From Oxytricha trifallax (Eukaryota; Ciliophora; Spirotrichea; Sporadotrichida; Oxytrichidae), in contig ARYC01001842.1 of the NCBI GenBank assembly GCA_000711775.1, positions 45,755-109,754 of the forward strand: a DNA stretch of 64,000 bases, written 5' to 3'. The notes beneath the pieces were generated by a model that was given only the letters and a program-made list of their open reading frames with translations, was not told where the DNA came from and did no database searches. How positions within the stretch are numbered: the first letter of the stretch is position 1; every line of letters begins with the position of its first letter. A program made the translations under genes and the position numbers. Of the stretch, positions 47,341-58,486 are shown piece after piece.

Positions 47341-49690
47341 TTTTCTTCTGTAACAAATGTCAAAATCTCATATAAATTTTTGTAGTGAAAAGCTAGTTAA
47401 GGAATCAGATATCATTGAAGAGAAAGTTCATTTGGCAAGTTTATATTCTAATATAACTTTAGCTTACAATCAAATGTTTTCAGTAATTATAAGATTTAAG
47501 AAATCATTCTAACTTAAATATTTCTTAATAAAATAGCTTTGAGCGCCAAGTTATTACCTTTAAGAAAAGTAAGCATTAATAGAGCCTATATTCATAAATA
47601 AATTTATAGACTTAAGATACTATGAATTCTAAGTTTGGTCTTAAGGCAAATCACTAATAAAAACTAAGTCTTTAACTATCTTGTAACTAAAACTATATTT
47701 AGAATAAATGATGTCCTCAGAAAAGATAGTTATTAATGAGGTAATTATATCATAAAGTGTGGATTTCGATATTTTCGTAGTTCATGTTGATAATCTACAC
47801 CAATTTTACTTATTATAATGAAAATAACTACGAGAGAATTTGTTTATGAATAAAATTTAGTTCCAACATGTAAAATTAAATATTTAATAATAAATAAATT
47901 CAATGTTATCCATAAATTATTAGTCTTAAACACAATTACTCAAAGAGTAATTCTTTAGAAATGACTTTGTTTTTTATTTTAATTCCTAGTTCTAAATGGG
48001 TAAGGTGTATCTAATTATTTTTTATAGCAAAAGCATCATTAAGTTCAGCAACTATACCAGACACAAATTAATCTGGCCTTCTAGATATTGCTATAATTTA
48101 TCTAATAAAAATGAATTTTTCATCTTTAAAGAACAAAATTGAAATAGATATCGAATACATAAACTTAAGTATAGTATCTTACAGCACCAATTTAATAAAG
48201 CGACTAGCTTGTATATACCTCCTTAAATTTTCTGAGAACTTTCTCATTGAAGAAATTCTCAATATTGTATCCTTTTTCGAAGTTACAGCGTTTTATCAAT
48301 TTAGTTACACTAAAATAATATGATAAAAACTAATGCTTTTATTTTAAGATTGTCTTGATTGAGAAAACTAAAAATAGTCTTACTTCATAGTATCATCCAA
48401 GACTCTTATTTTTATTAAATTCTTATAGCTTCTTCCATCTCCTCCATCTCAAGCTTAGATCAATATAAAGATTTATTTCGTAAATTTTCGTAGACTAAAG
48501 AGAAAAATTTGCCAAAAATATTTTTAAATTCTTAAAAATGAAGTTTCTCAATGTCTCTTTTGGAATCCTTCTATACCAATCTTGCAAAATGCTCTGAACT
48601 TCACTTTTTTATTCTAGATATTTTTTAAATTATTCAAGCAGGGCTCTGTTTAGAGAAAGATAATTTTCGCTTAAAGTTAGGCAATTTAAAATTATTGTAT
48701 TTAGGTTAAGATTTATAGAGACTAGGATTTAAAATTATCAAGCCCCTCAAATAAAAATATATCATAGGTGCATTTTAGGGAGGTTTAGTTTATTGAATGA
48801 AGAAATGAGAGAGAAAGTTACTGGGTGTCAACCTATTTACTTTAATTATTATGACTATTTGTCTCGCTGATATTATTTAGATTTAATTAATAATTATTTG
48901 ACTTAATCCGATCTAATTTATATTATTTCTGAAGAAAAAAAATATATGCTTTGAACTCCTACTCGTATTCTGAAATTTTTGCAATATACAACTGCTATCC
49001 TTAAAATTTACACTTCTATTAAAAATTCTCTTATTCTTCTCTTGAAAACTGCTTTTATCCTTTTATATGCATTTTCTGCAATAATTTCTACTTTTTGATT
49101 TATTTTTAACTTTATAGTGAATCTTTTATTTTAAACATGTTTATTCCTGTCAATAAAACATAAAATATGAAATTACTTAATATATATTGGATTGTTAAAA
49201 AAATAAGATAATATATAAATATAATTATAAAATACATTTTAACTTGTGTCTTCTGCATTCCAAGGTACACTTTCCATAAAAAATTTATGCGTATCCTTAG
49301 ACAGTTTTTCAAGGGCAATTAAATTTTAAATATTGATCTGTAAATTTATGTCTTGCTATGTTTGCTTATTCGTAACTTTATGAGAATGGTGAAATTTTAG
49401 AGCAATTTTAAATATATAATTTGTGTTTTTCACTTTTATGAAAACTATTGGTGAACCACTAAATGTTTAGTAATGTTTTATAATTATTATTTGTTAATTT
49501 TAAAAAATCATAAGAATTATTTTTGGAAGAATTTAAGAATTGTAAATTTAATATAAAAAAAAGAAAATGAAATAAATAAAATATAGCAGCATTACTGATA
49601 AATGCAGGACCTAAATTCTTCAACTACGATTCAATAATTAAGATCCTTTAAACCCTTAATACACCTTTTTCACTTTTAAATAAATTAGCG
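47341..49690. other. AT-rich spacer
   Basis: No coding block with balanced composition. Several short frames exist but are Ile/Asn/Lys/Phe only. Confidence 0.35.
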
Positions 49691-49897
49691 AAATATTTTG
49701 TTATAGCCAAAATTTGATACGAAAAGTTTGAATTTATCATGAAAATAGAACGAATAAGAGTTTAAGAAATAAAAAATAAATCTTAATTTATTACTTGATC
49801 ACTAAACTATTTAATCAATAACACTACTTTGACAGAACTAGAATAATACAGCATAGAAGATAGAGCTAATATTTTTTCATCGAAAATTTCCTGAAAA

Positions 49898-50608
49898 ATG
49901 AATATCAACTTCTAGTTTAAGAAAACTTTACCTATTTAATGGCGTGAAATATAAATAACATCATATAAGCTTTAAAATTCAATAATGTCCCAAATTAAAG
50001 TTTAGCAGATTCAGTAATACCCATTTATAATTTAAGCTTACTAGCAAAAGGAAGTCTTAATCTACTTAGATCAAGCTATATTTAAGCCCCATGCTATTAT
50101 TATGAGGTCTTGGGCAGGTCCTTACTCCAATCAAGAGGTTCAAAAAGAGGGTACAAATATATCAGCTTTGGCTTCATTGGTATTTATTTCAGGTTAATTA
50201 GGACTTCTAGGATATGTTATAAAAGAAAAATAAATTAAAATTACAGATTTGATGTTTGGACTGGAAATTATAGAACCTTAATTTAATGGTAAGAAAGTTT
50301 TAATATTTATGGATAATTTGCGTGCTCACCATAAAAAGGCTTTTAAGTAAAAGATAATTGGTAATGGATGGAGATTTATCATTAATGCACCCTACTCCTC
50401 TCAGTTCAACTGCATTGATATATATTTTCAAGAGTAAATTTTGCTATAAAAAGGACGTAATTTAAAGGAGCTTTAACTTTTCAAATAAGGAATACTACTA
50501 AATAGTAAAGAATTCAATTTTGAGTATTAAGTAAGAAGACTGTGTAAAAAGAGAAAAAGGCACATAAGTAAAATTCAAAGTTAGGTTGCTTTATTAGAAA
50601 AAGATTGA
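49898..50608 (+). CDS. TBE-like DDE/DDD transposase, C-terminal catalytic part
   Basis: 236 codons from ATG 49898 to TGA 50606-50608 without a break. Aligned with the TBE 42-kDa protein: VLIYLDQAIFKPHAIIMRSW matches VKFIHADEAVF...SW (first Asp); VLIFMDNLRAHHKK matches IILFVDNLSV (second Asp); NAPYSSQFNCIDIYF matches NVPYSPQFNGIEFYW, with Asp in place of the catalytic Glu. The N-terminal helix-turn-helix part would lie upstream; 49740-49897 is open in another frame (TRIIQHRR..., FLKNEYQLLVQENF), so a frame change near 49895 is likely. Uses TAA/TAG as Gln. Convergent with the 22-kDa-like gene, 163 bp apart. Confidence 0.8.
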
Positions 50609-50771
50609 TTAAGTAATTATTTTGTTTTGAGTAGTTTAAGCATAATAATCAAATATTAAAAACTTTTGTTTTTGTCGAGTAGAATTTATGTTCCTTGCCT
50701 CTTATCCTTCTTTGCGTTCTTCTTAATTTCCATTTGAGTTGTTTATATAGTCAGAATAGGAAAAAGTCATT

Positions 50772-51269
50772 TCATTCAATTTTCGCTTTTTTGTTACTCT
50801 TCTGCATTATGATCCTTGTCTAAGAAGGGAGAGTGCTCGGCCTTTTCGTTCTATAATTAATTTATTCAAACAAATTTTCTTACTTGAGATTGTTGGATTT
50901 TTTTTAAAGTTATTCCAAGAACTCTTTGCTAATTATAATTTTATTTTGGTCCCCTGCTAATTGCGTCCCTGATACCCTTATTTATTAGTGATCTTAGACC
51001 ATCCTCTACAAATAGTCATATCTGAGAGTGCCCAAAACGCCAAAAATAAAGTTTTGATCAAGCAGTTCGAGAGCATCATCATAAGTATTTAGGTACCTTT
51101 TGAGATCTTCATCCCCTTTTACTTCTTCCCATATTCTGTTCAAGCACAATTCAGGAAAAGAAGGGGACATTAACCCAAATCACTTCATTAGACTTAATTA
51201 AAATTTTGGTCCCTTTAAAACATCTCTAAGAAATCTCATTGTATATTGCTTATATGGGGGCAAGAACAT
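50772..51269 (-). pseudogene. TBE 22-kDa-like protein
   Basis: Minus strand, ATG 51269 (MFLPPYKQYTMRFLRD, compared with VGLFLPTMEGTQISFLKA in TBE) to TGA 50772-50774, about 166 codons against about 183 in TBE. The strongest match is LLDQNFIFGVLGTLRYDYLQ to LPERNFFFGVLGTIKEDYLR. Also IISKEFLEQL to LISETWLAEL. The frame changes twice between 51130 and 51200 in the N-terminal third. The Lys-rich C-terminus also fits. This gene, with its position and orientation, is what ties the locus to TBE. Confidence 0.75.
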
Positions 51270-51835
51270 ATTACCAATAAGTTTTAATAATGTGAAGCTT
51301 GCACTAAAACTTTAGATAATTAAACCAATCAGATTTACTACTTAGTTGACCTTCTAGCTGTTGTGAAGGAATTTGCGTATTTATTTAGTTATTGTTTTAA
51401 TTGGTTTAGGTTATTTCCATTTGTTTGTTAATTAATTTTTATTTCTAGTATTTAAAAATGATAAACCTTCACATTTCTCTAAGCGAACCGATTTTTTCAG
51501 CTAATAACGTTATTATATTGGTTGTAAGTCAAGATAAAAAGCAAAGTAGAATTGCTATATTCTTATAAGAGTTATGTATAGTTGCTTTTGTTTATTTTTC
51601 AGAGATTTATTATTAATAAAATACATAAAAACAGGAAATTTGAGAAATATACAACTAAAAGCATTATATATATTAAACTTAACAGCCACTGATTACCTAA
51701 AGTCACATTATAATTTGATGTTATATTTTAAATTTCATAATTTAAATGAGCTATTTTGGAAATCAAAATCAATTGTCTAATCATGGTGGTAGTTCATATA
51801 ATAACTCATCTTAGGCTTAAAATAATAATTGATAG

Positions 51836-53037
51836 CCAGGCTGCAGACAAGCAAATTACACCCAGAGACCATTCAGTGATTTGATAGAAGAAGACAAGAG
51901 ATCATTCGTTAGGAGAAGATTTCGAGCAACTCTACTTGGCGGTTAAAGAATAGTATACAACGAAGCTGATGATGAATTAACCTAATCATGCCTGCAATAG
52001 TAGTAATTGTCACATTGGTTCTTAAGGATAATAGAAATGCAGCAGTTATAATTGGTGGTGTAGTCCCATTCGCTTTAAGTCTGATTCTACAAACTGCAAG
52101 ATTATTTGTTTAAAGAAGTATCAAGAAGGAAAGTGTAGCTAAAGTATAAAAGGACTTATCTTAAAGAAGTAAGAGGGATGCTCATTTATTTTTAGTTCCA
52201 GCTCGATCATCAATTTTTGAACTAGTAATATGCGTGTTAGTAATAGGTTTATATGGAGTGTTAATGACTTACTTTATTCACGAAGACACTCTAATGAAGC
52301 ATATTAAGAACTACTTGTACCACAAAGACTGCTACTACATAATTACGGTGGTTACAATATTTTTGTCAAGCTATTCTTTGTTTTCCACACCTATTCCAGA
52401 GAGCACACCTTATATAACAAATGATAGGTTTTTCCATATTCTCTCATCCCTACCAACGAGTTGCTAACTCAATCATAATTTCAGGATCAGTATTCATAGC
52501 TTCTACTGCAGCAAGTGATATGACTTAAATTGATAATTTGTATGGTTACTTTGAAGTTGCATATTGGGGAAATTTAGGTGCTCTGATTTTACAAATGCTA
52601 GGATTGCTTGGAAATCCAATAGTTACCTTAATGTGACTATTTGAGAAAGTAGACTTTCACATTTTAGGATCATCGAAAAGAACAAGTGATATAAGAATAG
52701 TACTCAGCTTAACTACAAACGTCCTCTTTTTAGTGAGAATGTACATTTCAAGCATCTATGAAAGTTACAAGAAAGTTATCATCATGGGAGTTATTTTGGC
52801 GTTTTTCTCATCACACAATATTTGGCTTAATTTAGGCATCAAAGAACCGTTTAAAGTAGTTAATAAAAGTTCATTTAACAACAAGACTATATGAACGTTG
52901 TATTCAGTTAAATGAAGACTGGCAAAGATAGCAATGTAGCAGTTTTCTCAATGAAAAATCAAATGAATAAAGATATAAAGTTAAAGATGTATACTAATGA
53001 ATAAAGAAAGTTAGTTTTAAATCAAATTATAATGTGA
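51836..53037 (+). pseudogene. Multi-pass membrane protein gene inside the TBE-like element
   Basis: The first part (QANYTQRPFSDLIEEDKRSF, LLGGQRIVYNEADDELTQ) precedes a frame change near 51985. Then ATG 51988 gives about 160 codons with hydrophobic segments AVIIGGVVPFALSLIL, FELVICVLVIGLYGVLMTYF and YYIITVVTIFLSSYSLF. After another change near 52450 come SIIISGSVFIASTAASD, NLGALILQMLGLLGNPIVTL, IVLSLTTNVLFLVRMYI and VIIMGVILAFFSS. So about seven or eight membrane spans, with charged loops and a basic tail ending at TGA 53035-53037. One TGA interrupts at 52635 (TLM-TGA-LFEKV). No family recognised. Composition is rich in Gly and Val, unlike chance frames. Confidence 0.6.
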
Positions 53038-53443
53038 CTAAAGGTAATCAGTGGCTGTTAAGTTTAATATATTATAATGCTTTTAGTTGTATATTTCTCA
53101 AATTTCCTGTTTTTATGTATTTTATTAATATTAATGTCATCATACCCAAATTAGGAATTAATATTTTTAATTGTGTTCCCCATTAAATAAAAAATGTCCT
53201 GTAAATGTCCTGTCTATACAATATTTAGGACAAAAGGGTTTGAAATGCTAATTCTATGGGTTTCTGGGTTCAAAAGCTGTAAGTAATTCTTAAATTTATG
53301 TTCTAAAATTTTATTGGAAATTTAGGTTCCTTTTACTTTGTTTGATTTTAACTATAAATATTATATTTTATAGTAAAACCTAATGATGTAAATGAAAATT
53401 GTGACTTTTAATAATTCATATTAATTAAATTACTTTATAGTAA

Positions 53444-55004
53444 ATGGAAGGTAGAAGAAAAGGAATCCTTAGCAGCATGTAATCATAAAAAAGTATTAAC
53501 TCTGATGATGAATACACATCCTCAGTAGTGGAATTTTCAAGTTGCACTATACAAAATGGTAAGTATGAAATAAATAATTCAATTTCCTAGAAATCTTTGT
53601 TAAATCAAAAGAAAGTCAAATATAATTGAGAAACAGCAGAAATCCCCTTGCCCATACCATAACTTAGTCTTCCTACACATGAACAATTTGCGACAAAGCT
53701 TTTACTAAAAATAATATACAAGACACATCAAAACCCATTCTAGAAAACAAGGGAAGTTTGCTCATTTGAAATTAAAGGACGGGTACTCTTGAAAAGTTTG
53801 TAAACAAAAGTTTCATGGTAGATACCCAACTGCACAACTAAAAAGTCACCTAATTGCTCATTCGGAAGATGAACTTCACAATGCAGGGTATCCTCCATTT
53901 GTAAATACAAATATTTTATGAATTTTATTTTAATTTATAGGTTGTCTAGTAGTTGTATAATTTGGATCTTAAAATAAAGAAAACACGGAATCAGAGAAGA
54001 TCACAGTCTGATCACAATGAGGAACTCAAATAAACTGAACCTTCATTATAGGAGCAAAATTTTTATAGTTCGCAAAAAAGTCACTCAAAATCAATTTAAT
54101 TAGGGTCCTAATAATAAGATGTAGTTCACAATTAACTGCAACATAAATAAGTTACAAAAGCTATAGGTTCGGATTTTTTATTAAAATAGTCTCTATCAAC
54201 TATAAAGACTTTGAAGAAATAATTAAATAAAAAACCAAAAAGAGTGGCTGTCTAATTGAAACATTAGAAGAGTTAATTTAGAAAAGACCTACCCTCACTT
54301 ATAACCACTTGGCTTGACATTAAATAGACACCTTAAAATAAGACGCACTCTATAGAGATAGAGTTTAACGAGACATAATTTGGCTACTCAATTTAGAGGA
54401 ACACAAAAATTAATAGCACGACAACATTGCCAAGATATTTTTTAGCCCAATTTACTTGCTTATTTGGCTTAAGAGTTAAGAATTTAACTTAGGTGATCTC
54501 TTGAATCTTTAACACCGTAGAGTTGTTACATGGAGATGCATAGTTAGTGCGGCTAAAGCAATAGCCAAGCTCCATGAATAAAATGTTATTCATCTCTATT
54601 TAAAACCCCAGAATATTAAAATCTATCTTGATGATAGCTCATAAAGCTCAATTAACAATTTTTCGAGAGCTCAAATTTAAGGAACCTAAACAATTTATGC
54701 AGACTCAAAATTTCGTCCCTATATTTAAGGGGCTAACTACATGGGATCAATAAACGCAGAACCTTGGAGAGATAACTACTCTCTCCTTGTCATTATATTA
54801 CATCAGCTAGCTGGAGATAAATTTTAAGAAATTTTAGATAATATAAAGTCAGTATCTCAGCTTGCTTAGGAGCTTATTGATTCGGGCACTATGACAAATT
54901 TTAATGATATTTTGAGTATTTTGGCTTTAGGGGACACAAACTAAATTCTAGCATCAAACTAAATTATCAACATTTTATATTAACATATAATAAATGGATT
55001 ATGA
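53444..55004 (+). CDS. Zinc-finger / kinase-like protein (TBE 57-kDa homologue) with two introns
   Basis: ATG 53444; intron 1 at 53559-53590 (32 nt, GTAAGT...TAG) and intron 2 at 53901-53940 (40 nt, GTAAAT...TAG) both splice in frame. Finger 1 is YT-TGA-TICDKAF...H...H and finger 2 YS-TGA-KVCKQKF...H; in both, TGA sits where TBE has Cys. The spacer HSRKQGKFAHLKLKDG matches TBE HSRKAKVYFKHDKVDG. After a Gln/Ser-rich linker comes a kinase-like domain: QHDNIAKIFF, KLHEQNVIHLYLKPQN (HRD has become HLY) and INNFSRA (in place of DFG). So a pseudokinase if expressed. One-base frame changes at about 53712 and 54340. TGA 55002-55004 ends it. TBE copies show no introns. Confidence 0.75.
53559..53590 (+). 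other. Intron 1 of the zinc-finger/kinase gene
   Basis: 32 nt with GTAAGT start and TTTCCTAG end. Removing it keeps the frame from CTIQN into EIFVKSKE. Confidence 0.65.
53901..53940 (+). other. Intron 2 of the zinc-finger/kinase gene
   Basis: 40 nt with GTAAATAC start and ATTTATAG end. Removing it joins NAGYPPF to VVQQLYNLDL in frame. Confidence 0.7.
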
Positions 55005-57129
55005 TATTTATCAATTCTAAATTTTTCACTAAAATAATTCTAATGAATACAGCTTTTAAAATTTCTTTCCCAATTCGAAAAATTTAAATTACATAATTCT
55101 CTATTTCTAGAATAACAAATAACTCAGTAGATACATAAAAGATGTCACAATTAAGTTTAGCTAAAATTATGAAGTCTGAATACTATTCCATTTGTTGTAA
55201 CTTTAAGCAATAATGGATTGGAAACTGAAAACATTATAAAACATTAAAATATTATATAATTTACTAATCTTAATTTACTCATTCTCCTCTATAAACTTAA
55301 TAAATATATATGTCCTCCTCTTTATTGATAATTTAACTATTAATATTCAATTGCTATAGGATCTTTCTATTTTAAGTAAAAAGATAATTTTTACAATCAA
55401 TTATTTAAATATAACATATTATTATTTATTAATCAATTTCAAATTTTTAATCCCTTCCCTCCAATTTATCTATTTATGAGCATTTTTTCATAGTCAATGA
55501 ACTTTATTTTTACATTTGTATTTGCTAGCAATTGTTACTTTATTTGAATTTTCCTCTCTATTAGTCTTTATGTAGAAATTTCCACCTGAGTTGAGCCTTT
55601 GTCTCCAACTGTGTGGATTTTGGAATTTAGAATTCGGATTTTAGTAAAATTATAAATTTGAAATTGTGAAAGATTAGCAAAGGAGATTTCTCCCGCTTAC
55701 TATCTTATCATAGACATAAATGAAATAATTAAACTTCATAGATATAATTTTAACTATTACTATGTACAATGAAATGATTCCTTTCCCTTAATTAATTAAC
55801 AAACATTTTCATACAATTTGACATCAATCACTCTCCTAATCTCTTTCAATGCAGTCCCTGTTGCTTTCCGAAGCTAAGCCCTTCTTTGACTCTGCTTTAA
55901 TATTCACTACCAAATCTCTCATATAATTTAATGACTTTTAATTAACCCGTTTGGCTTTTATAAATGGCTAAATTGTCTATATATATTTAAGCCCTACAAT
56001 ATCTTTATTATTGAAAAATCATATAACATCTCTATTGATCAATTATATACAAGTTTAATGGAAAAAACTATTAAAATGTTAATATTATTATCAATATTGT
56101 TTCTAGAGTCTTGTTTGTAAGGGGCTTGAGAATGTATATGTGGTCAAACTCAAATTAAGCAGGAAGGATTTAAAACCTCAATACTTTTTTATACACTTCA
56201 TTTGCTGTTTTAGTCAGGAGACTTGGATTTACCCATTTTAAACAAAAAAGTAATTTAAATAATTAGAAAAATGAGGACTATACTCATAGTTTTAGATATG
56301 ATTGTATTTTAGCAATTCTCTGATAAATCCTGATTAGCTTTCATAATAATTCAAAGAATATCTCATTAATCTAGATGTCTAATTTAAAATTTATTCGAAA
56401 AATCTATTATTTCTTAATATTAACCATAACTTGAGATGAAAAAACAGGTCTATTCTTATTGTTCAATATTCAAAAGATTGCCAAAAGTACTTGGGATTTA
56501 TTAAAATGTTGAATTTTACTTCGATTATGCATAGTTTATTGAAATATTTACTATTAATTATTAATAAGATTTTTATATTAATTCCAGCTTGATTGAGTGA
56601 TGAAATTATTCTTTGTTACATTCTTACCATTATTTCCTTATATCTATTATTAATTGTTTTAATGGGACTATTTACCGCATTAATTTATCTTTGGAAATCA
56701 CTATTTATGCTTAAATTCTGAGTTTATGGAGATTTAAGGAATTATGATGTTTAAGTTGCAATAAATAAATGAGATTTCTCTAATCTCTTCGATTAAATTT
56801 AGATTAATTTCTATTAGCAATTGGTGGAGATTGCTTAGTGACACTCTTAGAATATTTAGTATTAATTTATTTAAACTGTAGATTTCTATTCTATCATTTT
56901 ATTTTTTGAATCCGTTAGTTAATTGCGGTTCATGTTTGTATCATTTATTTGAGATTAAAAATTATTTAATGGATTTTTATTTTTATTATAACTCAAGCAA
57001 AATTATTTCAATCCATGAAAATAAGTCTGAGTAATTCTAATAATTAAAATAATAAATAATATTCAGAGTCTCTGGGAAAACCTTCTCAGTACTACATAAT
57101 TCCTTCGTTTAGACCCCCTAATTTCTAAC
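55005..57129. other. AT-rich spacer
   Basis: About 2.1 kb with no coding block recognised. Expected to contain the right end of the TBE-like element, but no telomeric or inverted repeat is visible. Confidence 0.4.
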
Positions 57130-57690
57130 ATCTTATTAATAGAATCATTAATCACTTAAATTCCTAAATTAAATTAATCCATAATTTTATATTAATACCT
57201 CAATAACAAAAAAGCTGATTAAATTGTTCAATTTAGAAAAATAAAAAATAGTTTATTTCTTAATAAATAGTATAAATTTGGGAAAATTTTTTGTTTCTAT
57301 GAATATAGATTCAACACCTGATTCATGCATATTTAAAGTCATATCTGCTAGCTGATCCATAGATTTCCTAACTTCTTTTCTTTCTTCCTTACTTAACTTA
57401 CTGTAGTCCTCCGAACTCAACATCATGTCACAATAGGCTTTTTGTTTTTTGCTCTTATCAGATATTTCTTATATTAATCATCTTCGGTAATCGCATCTAG
57501 GTATTATTTCATTTTTAAATTCAACATTAAGGCTGCTAATCTAGTAATCTTATCATTAGCATCAATGTTAAATAATTCAGGTATTCCTCCCAAATTAAAT
57601 AAAAATGAAGTAGCTACTTCGCCTAGATGTGATTCCCAACTCCAAGATTCTAAACGAAGTATTTAAGTGACAAATGTTACTCCTAGTCAT
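57130..57690 (-). CDS. Unrecognised gene piece, one frame change
   Basis: The minus strand from about 57690 reads ESWSWESHLGEVATSFLFNL, GGIPELFNIDANDKITRLAA, then after a one-base change near 57474 SKKQKAYCDMMLSSEDYSKL, SKEERKEVRKSMDQLADMTL and HESGVESIFIETKNFPKF; coding is convincing to about 57280, and the frame stays open to TGA near 57130. Good acidic/basic balance and several helices. No family recognised; no start codon, so upstream parts are elsewhere. Higher GC than the flanks. Confidence 0.6.
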
Positions 57691-58149
57691 CTTATGAATC
57701 AATAAGATTTTTATTGAAAACATTTCACATTGAGGATAGTTAACGACTACTATCAGAAAGCTGTTTTATTCTTGTCAGAATATGCTGTTTTATAAATAAA
57801 ACTCATAACCCCTATATATAGATGATACATTTTGTGTTTTTACATGGTTGTATTAATGCAATTGATTATTGTCTATTAATGATTTGCGGAAAATGTAGTC
57901 TCATTAACATTTTGCGCATGCAAATCCATTTTTAAGTATAAGAAAACTTTTAAACAAAAAAGAGAATGAGAAAGTTTTTTGATATGTTTAAAGTTTAAGT
58001 TAATAAGTTTAGTTATTAGTTTATTAAGAATTATTAATAAAAAATGGTTATAATTAAAATCTTATAGAATACTCAATGTGGTGGCTCTATCTATTTTATT
58101 TTTTTAGATTAAGCTTGAGACATTTATTAACCTTTGTGGTTGGGTTATA
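57691..58149. other. AT-rich gap between two minus-strand gene pieces
   Basis: Probably an IES or intergenic spacer; nothing recognised. Confidence 0.35.
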
Positions 58150-58486
58150 ATAGTTCTTGTTATTGTTGAATTATTTTGCAGGTAGTATCCACAGTTAAGT
58201 CATTCACAGATTTCTTAGTGTTTTACTTCTAAGGGTCGACACTTTCTATTATTTGTTTGTGATTTCTCCCTCCACATATCTGATTCTTCACCTATATTAG
58301 CTTTAACTTTTTAGCTCTACAATTGCATCACCGCTATCACTCTGAAACGCTCTAAAATACTCTGTGCTTGCTTACCAATTAATATGAGTATCGCTTCTTT
58401 TTTTGGTGACTAGCTTTACTCTCTGAGCAAGCCTCTGAGTAAAATCTCACGTATTTAGAGATGAACAGGTTTTCCTGGTCTATCAT
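58150..58486 (-). CDS. 5' end of an unrecognised gene, or small gene
   Basis: Minus strand, ATG 58486: MIDQENLFISKYVRFYSEAC, SKASHQKKKRYSYQL, then a possible intron (24 nt, GTAAGC...TTTTAG) near 58360-58383. Further blocks in changing frames: QSDSGDAIVELK and VKANIGEESDMWREKSQTNN or NQICGGRNHKQIIESVDP. Higher GC than its surroundings. It may be the N-terminal MDS of the same gene as 57130-57690, lying just upstream of it on the same strand; unproven. Confidence 0.45.

Larger units (their letters stand above)
49690..55010 (+). mobile_element. Divergent TBE-related transposon with an extra gene
   Basis: Gene order and strands repeat those of TBE: transposase (+), 22-kDa-like (-) convergent with it, then zinc-finger/kinase (+). 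All three are recognisably homologous to the TBE proteins but only at motif level. Between the last two, where TBE has a 0.7-kb promoter region, there are 2.2 kb holding a multi-pass membrane protein gene (+). I could not find terminal inverted repeats, telomeric tips or target duplications, so the limits given are just outside the genes. It could be an old element whose ends are lost, or a family with other ends. Confidence 0.75.

Noticed and set aside
46881-47711. 276-codon open frame
   Set aside because: Two glycines and about 4 percent acidic residues; a different frame over the same DNA has much more protein-like sequence.
15926-53480. Recurring TGTAGCAGCA-like motif (about 15926, 19232, 32994, 49584, 53469)
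   Set aside because: Short and without consistent context or flanking repeats; could be chance.
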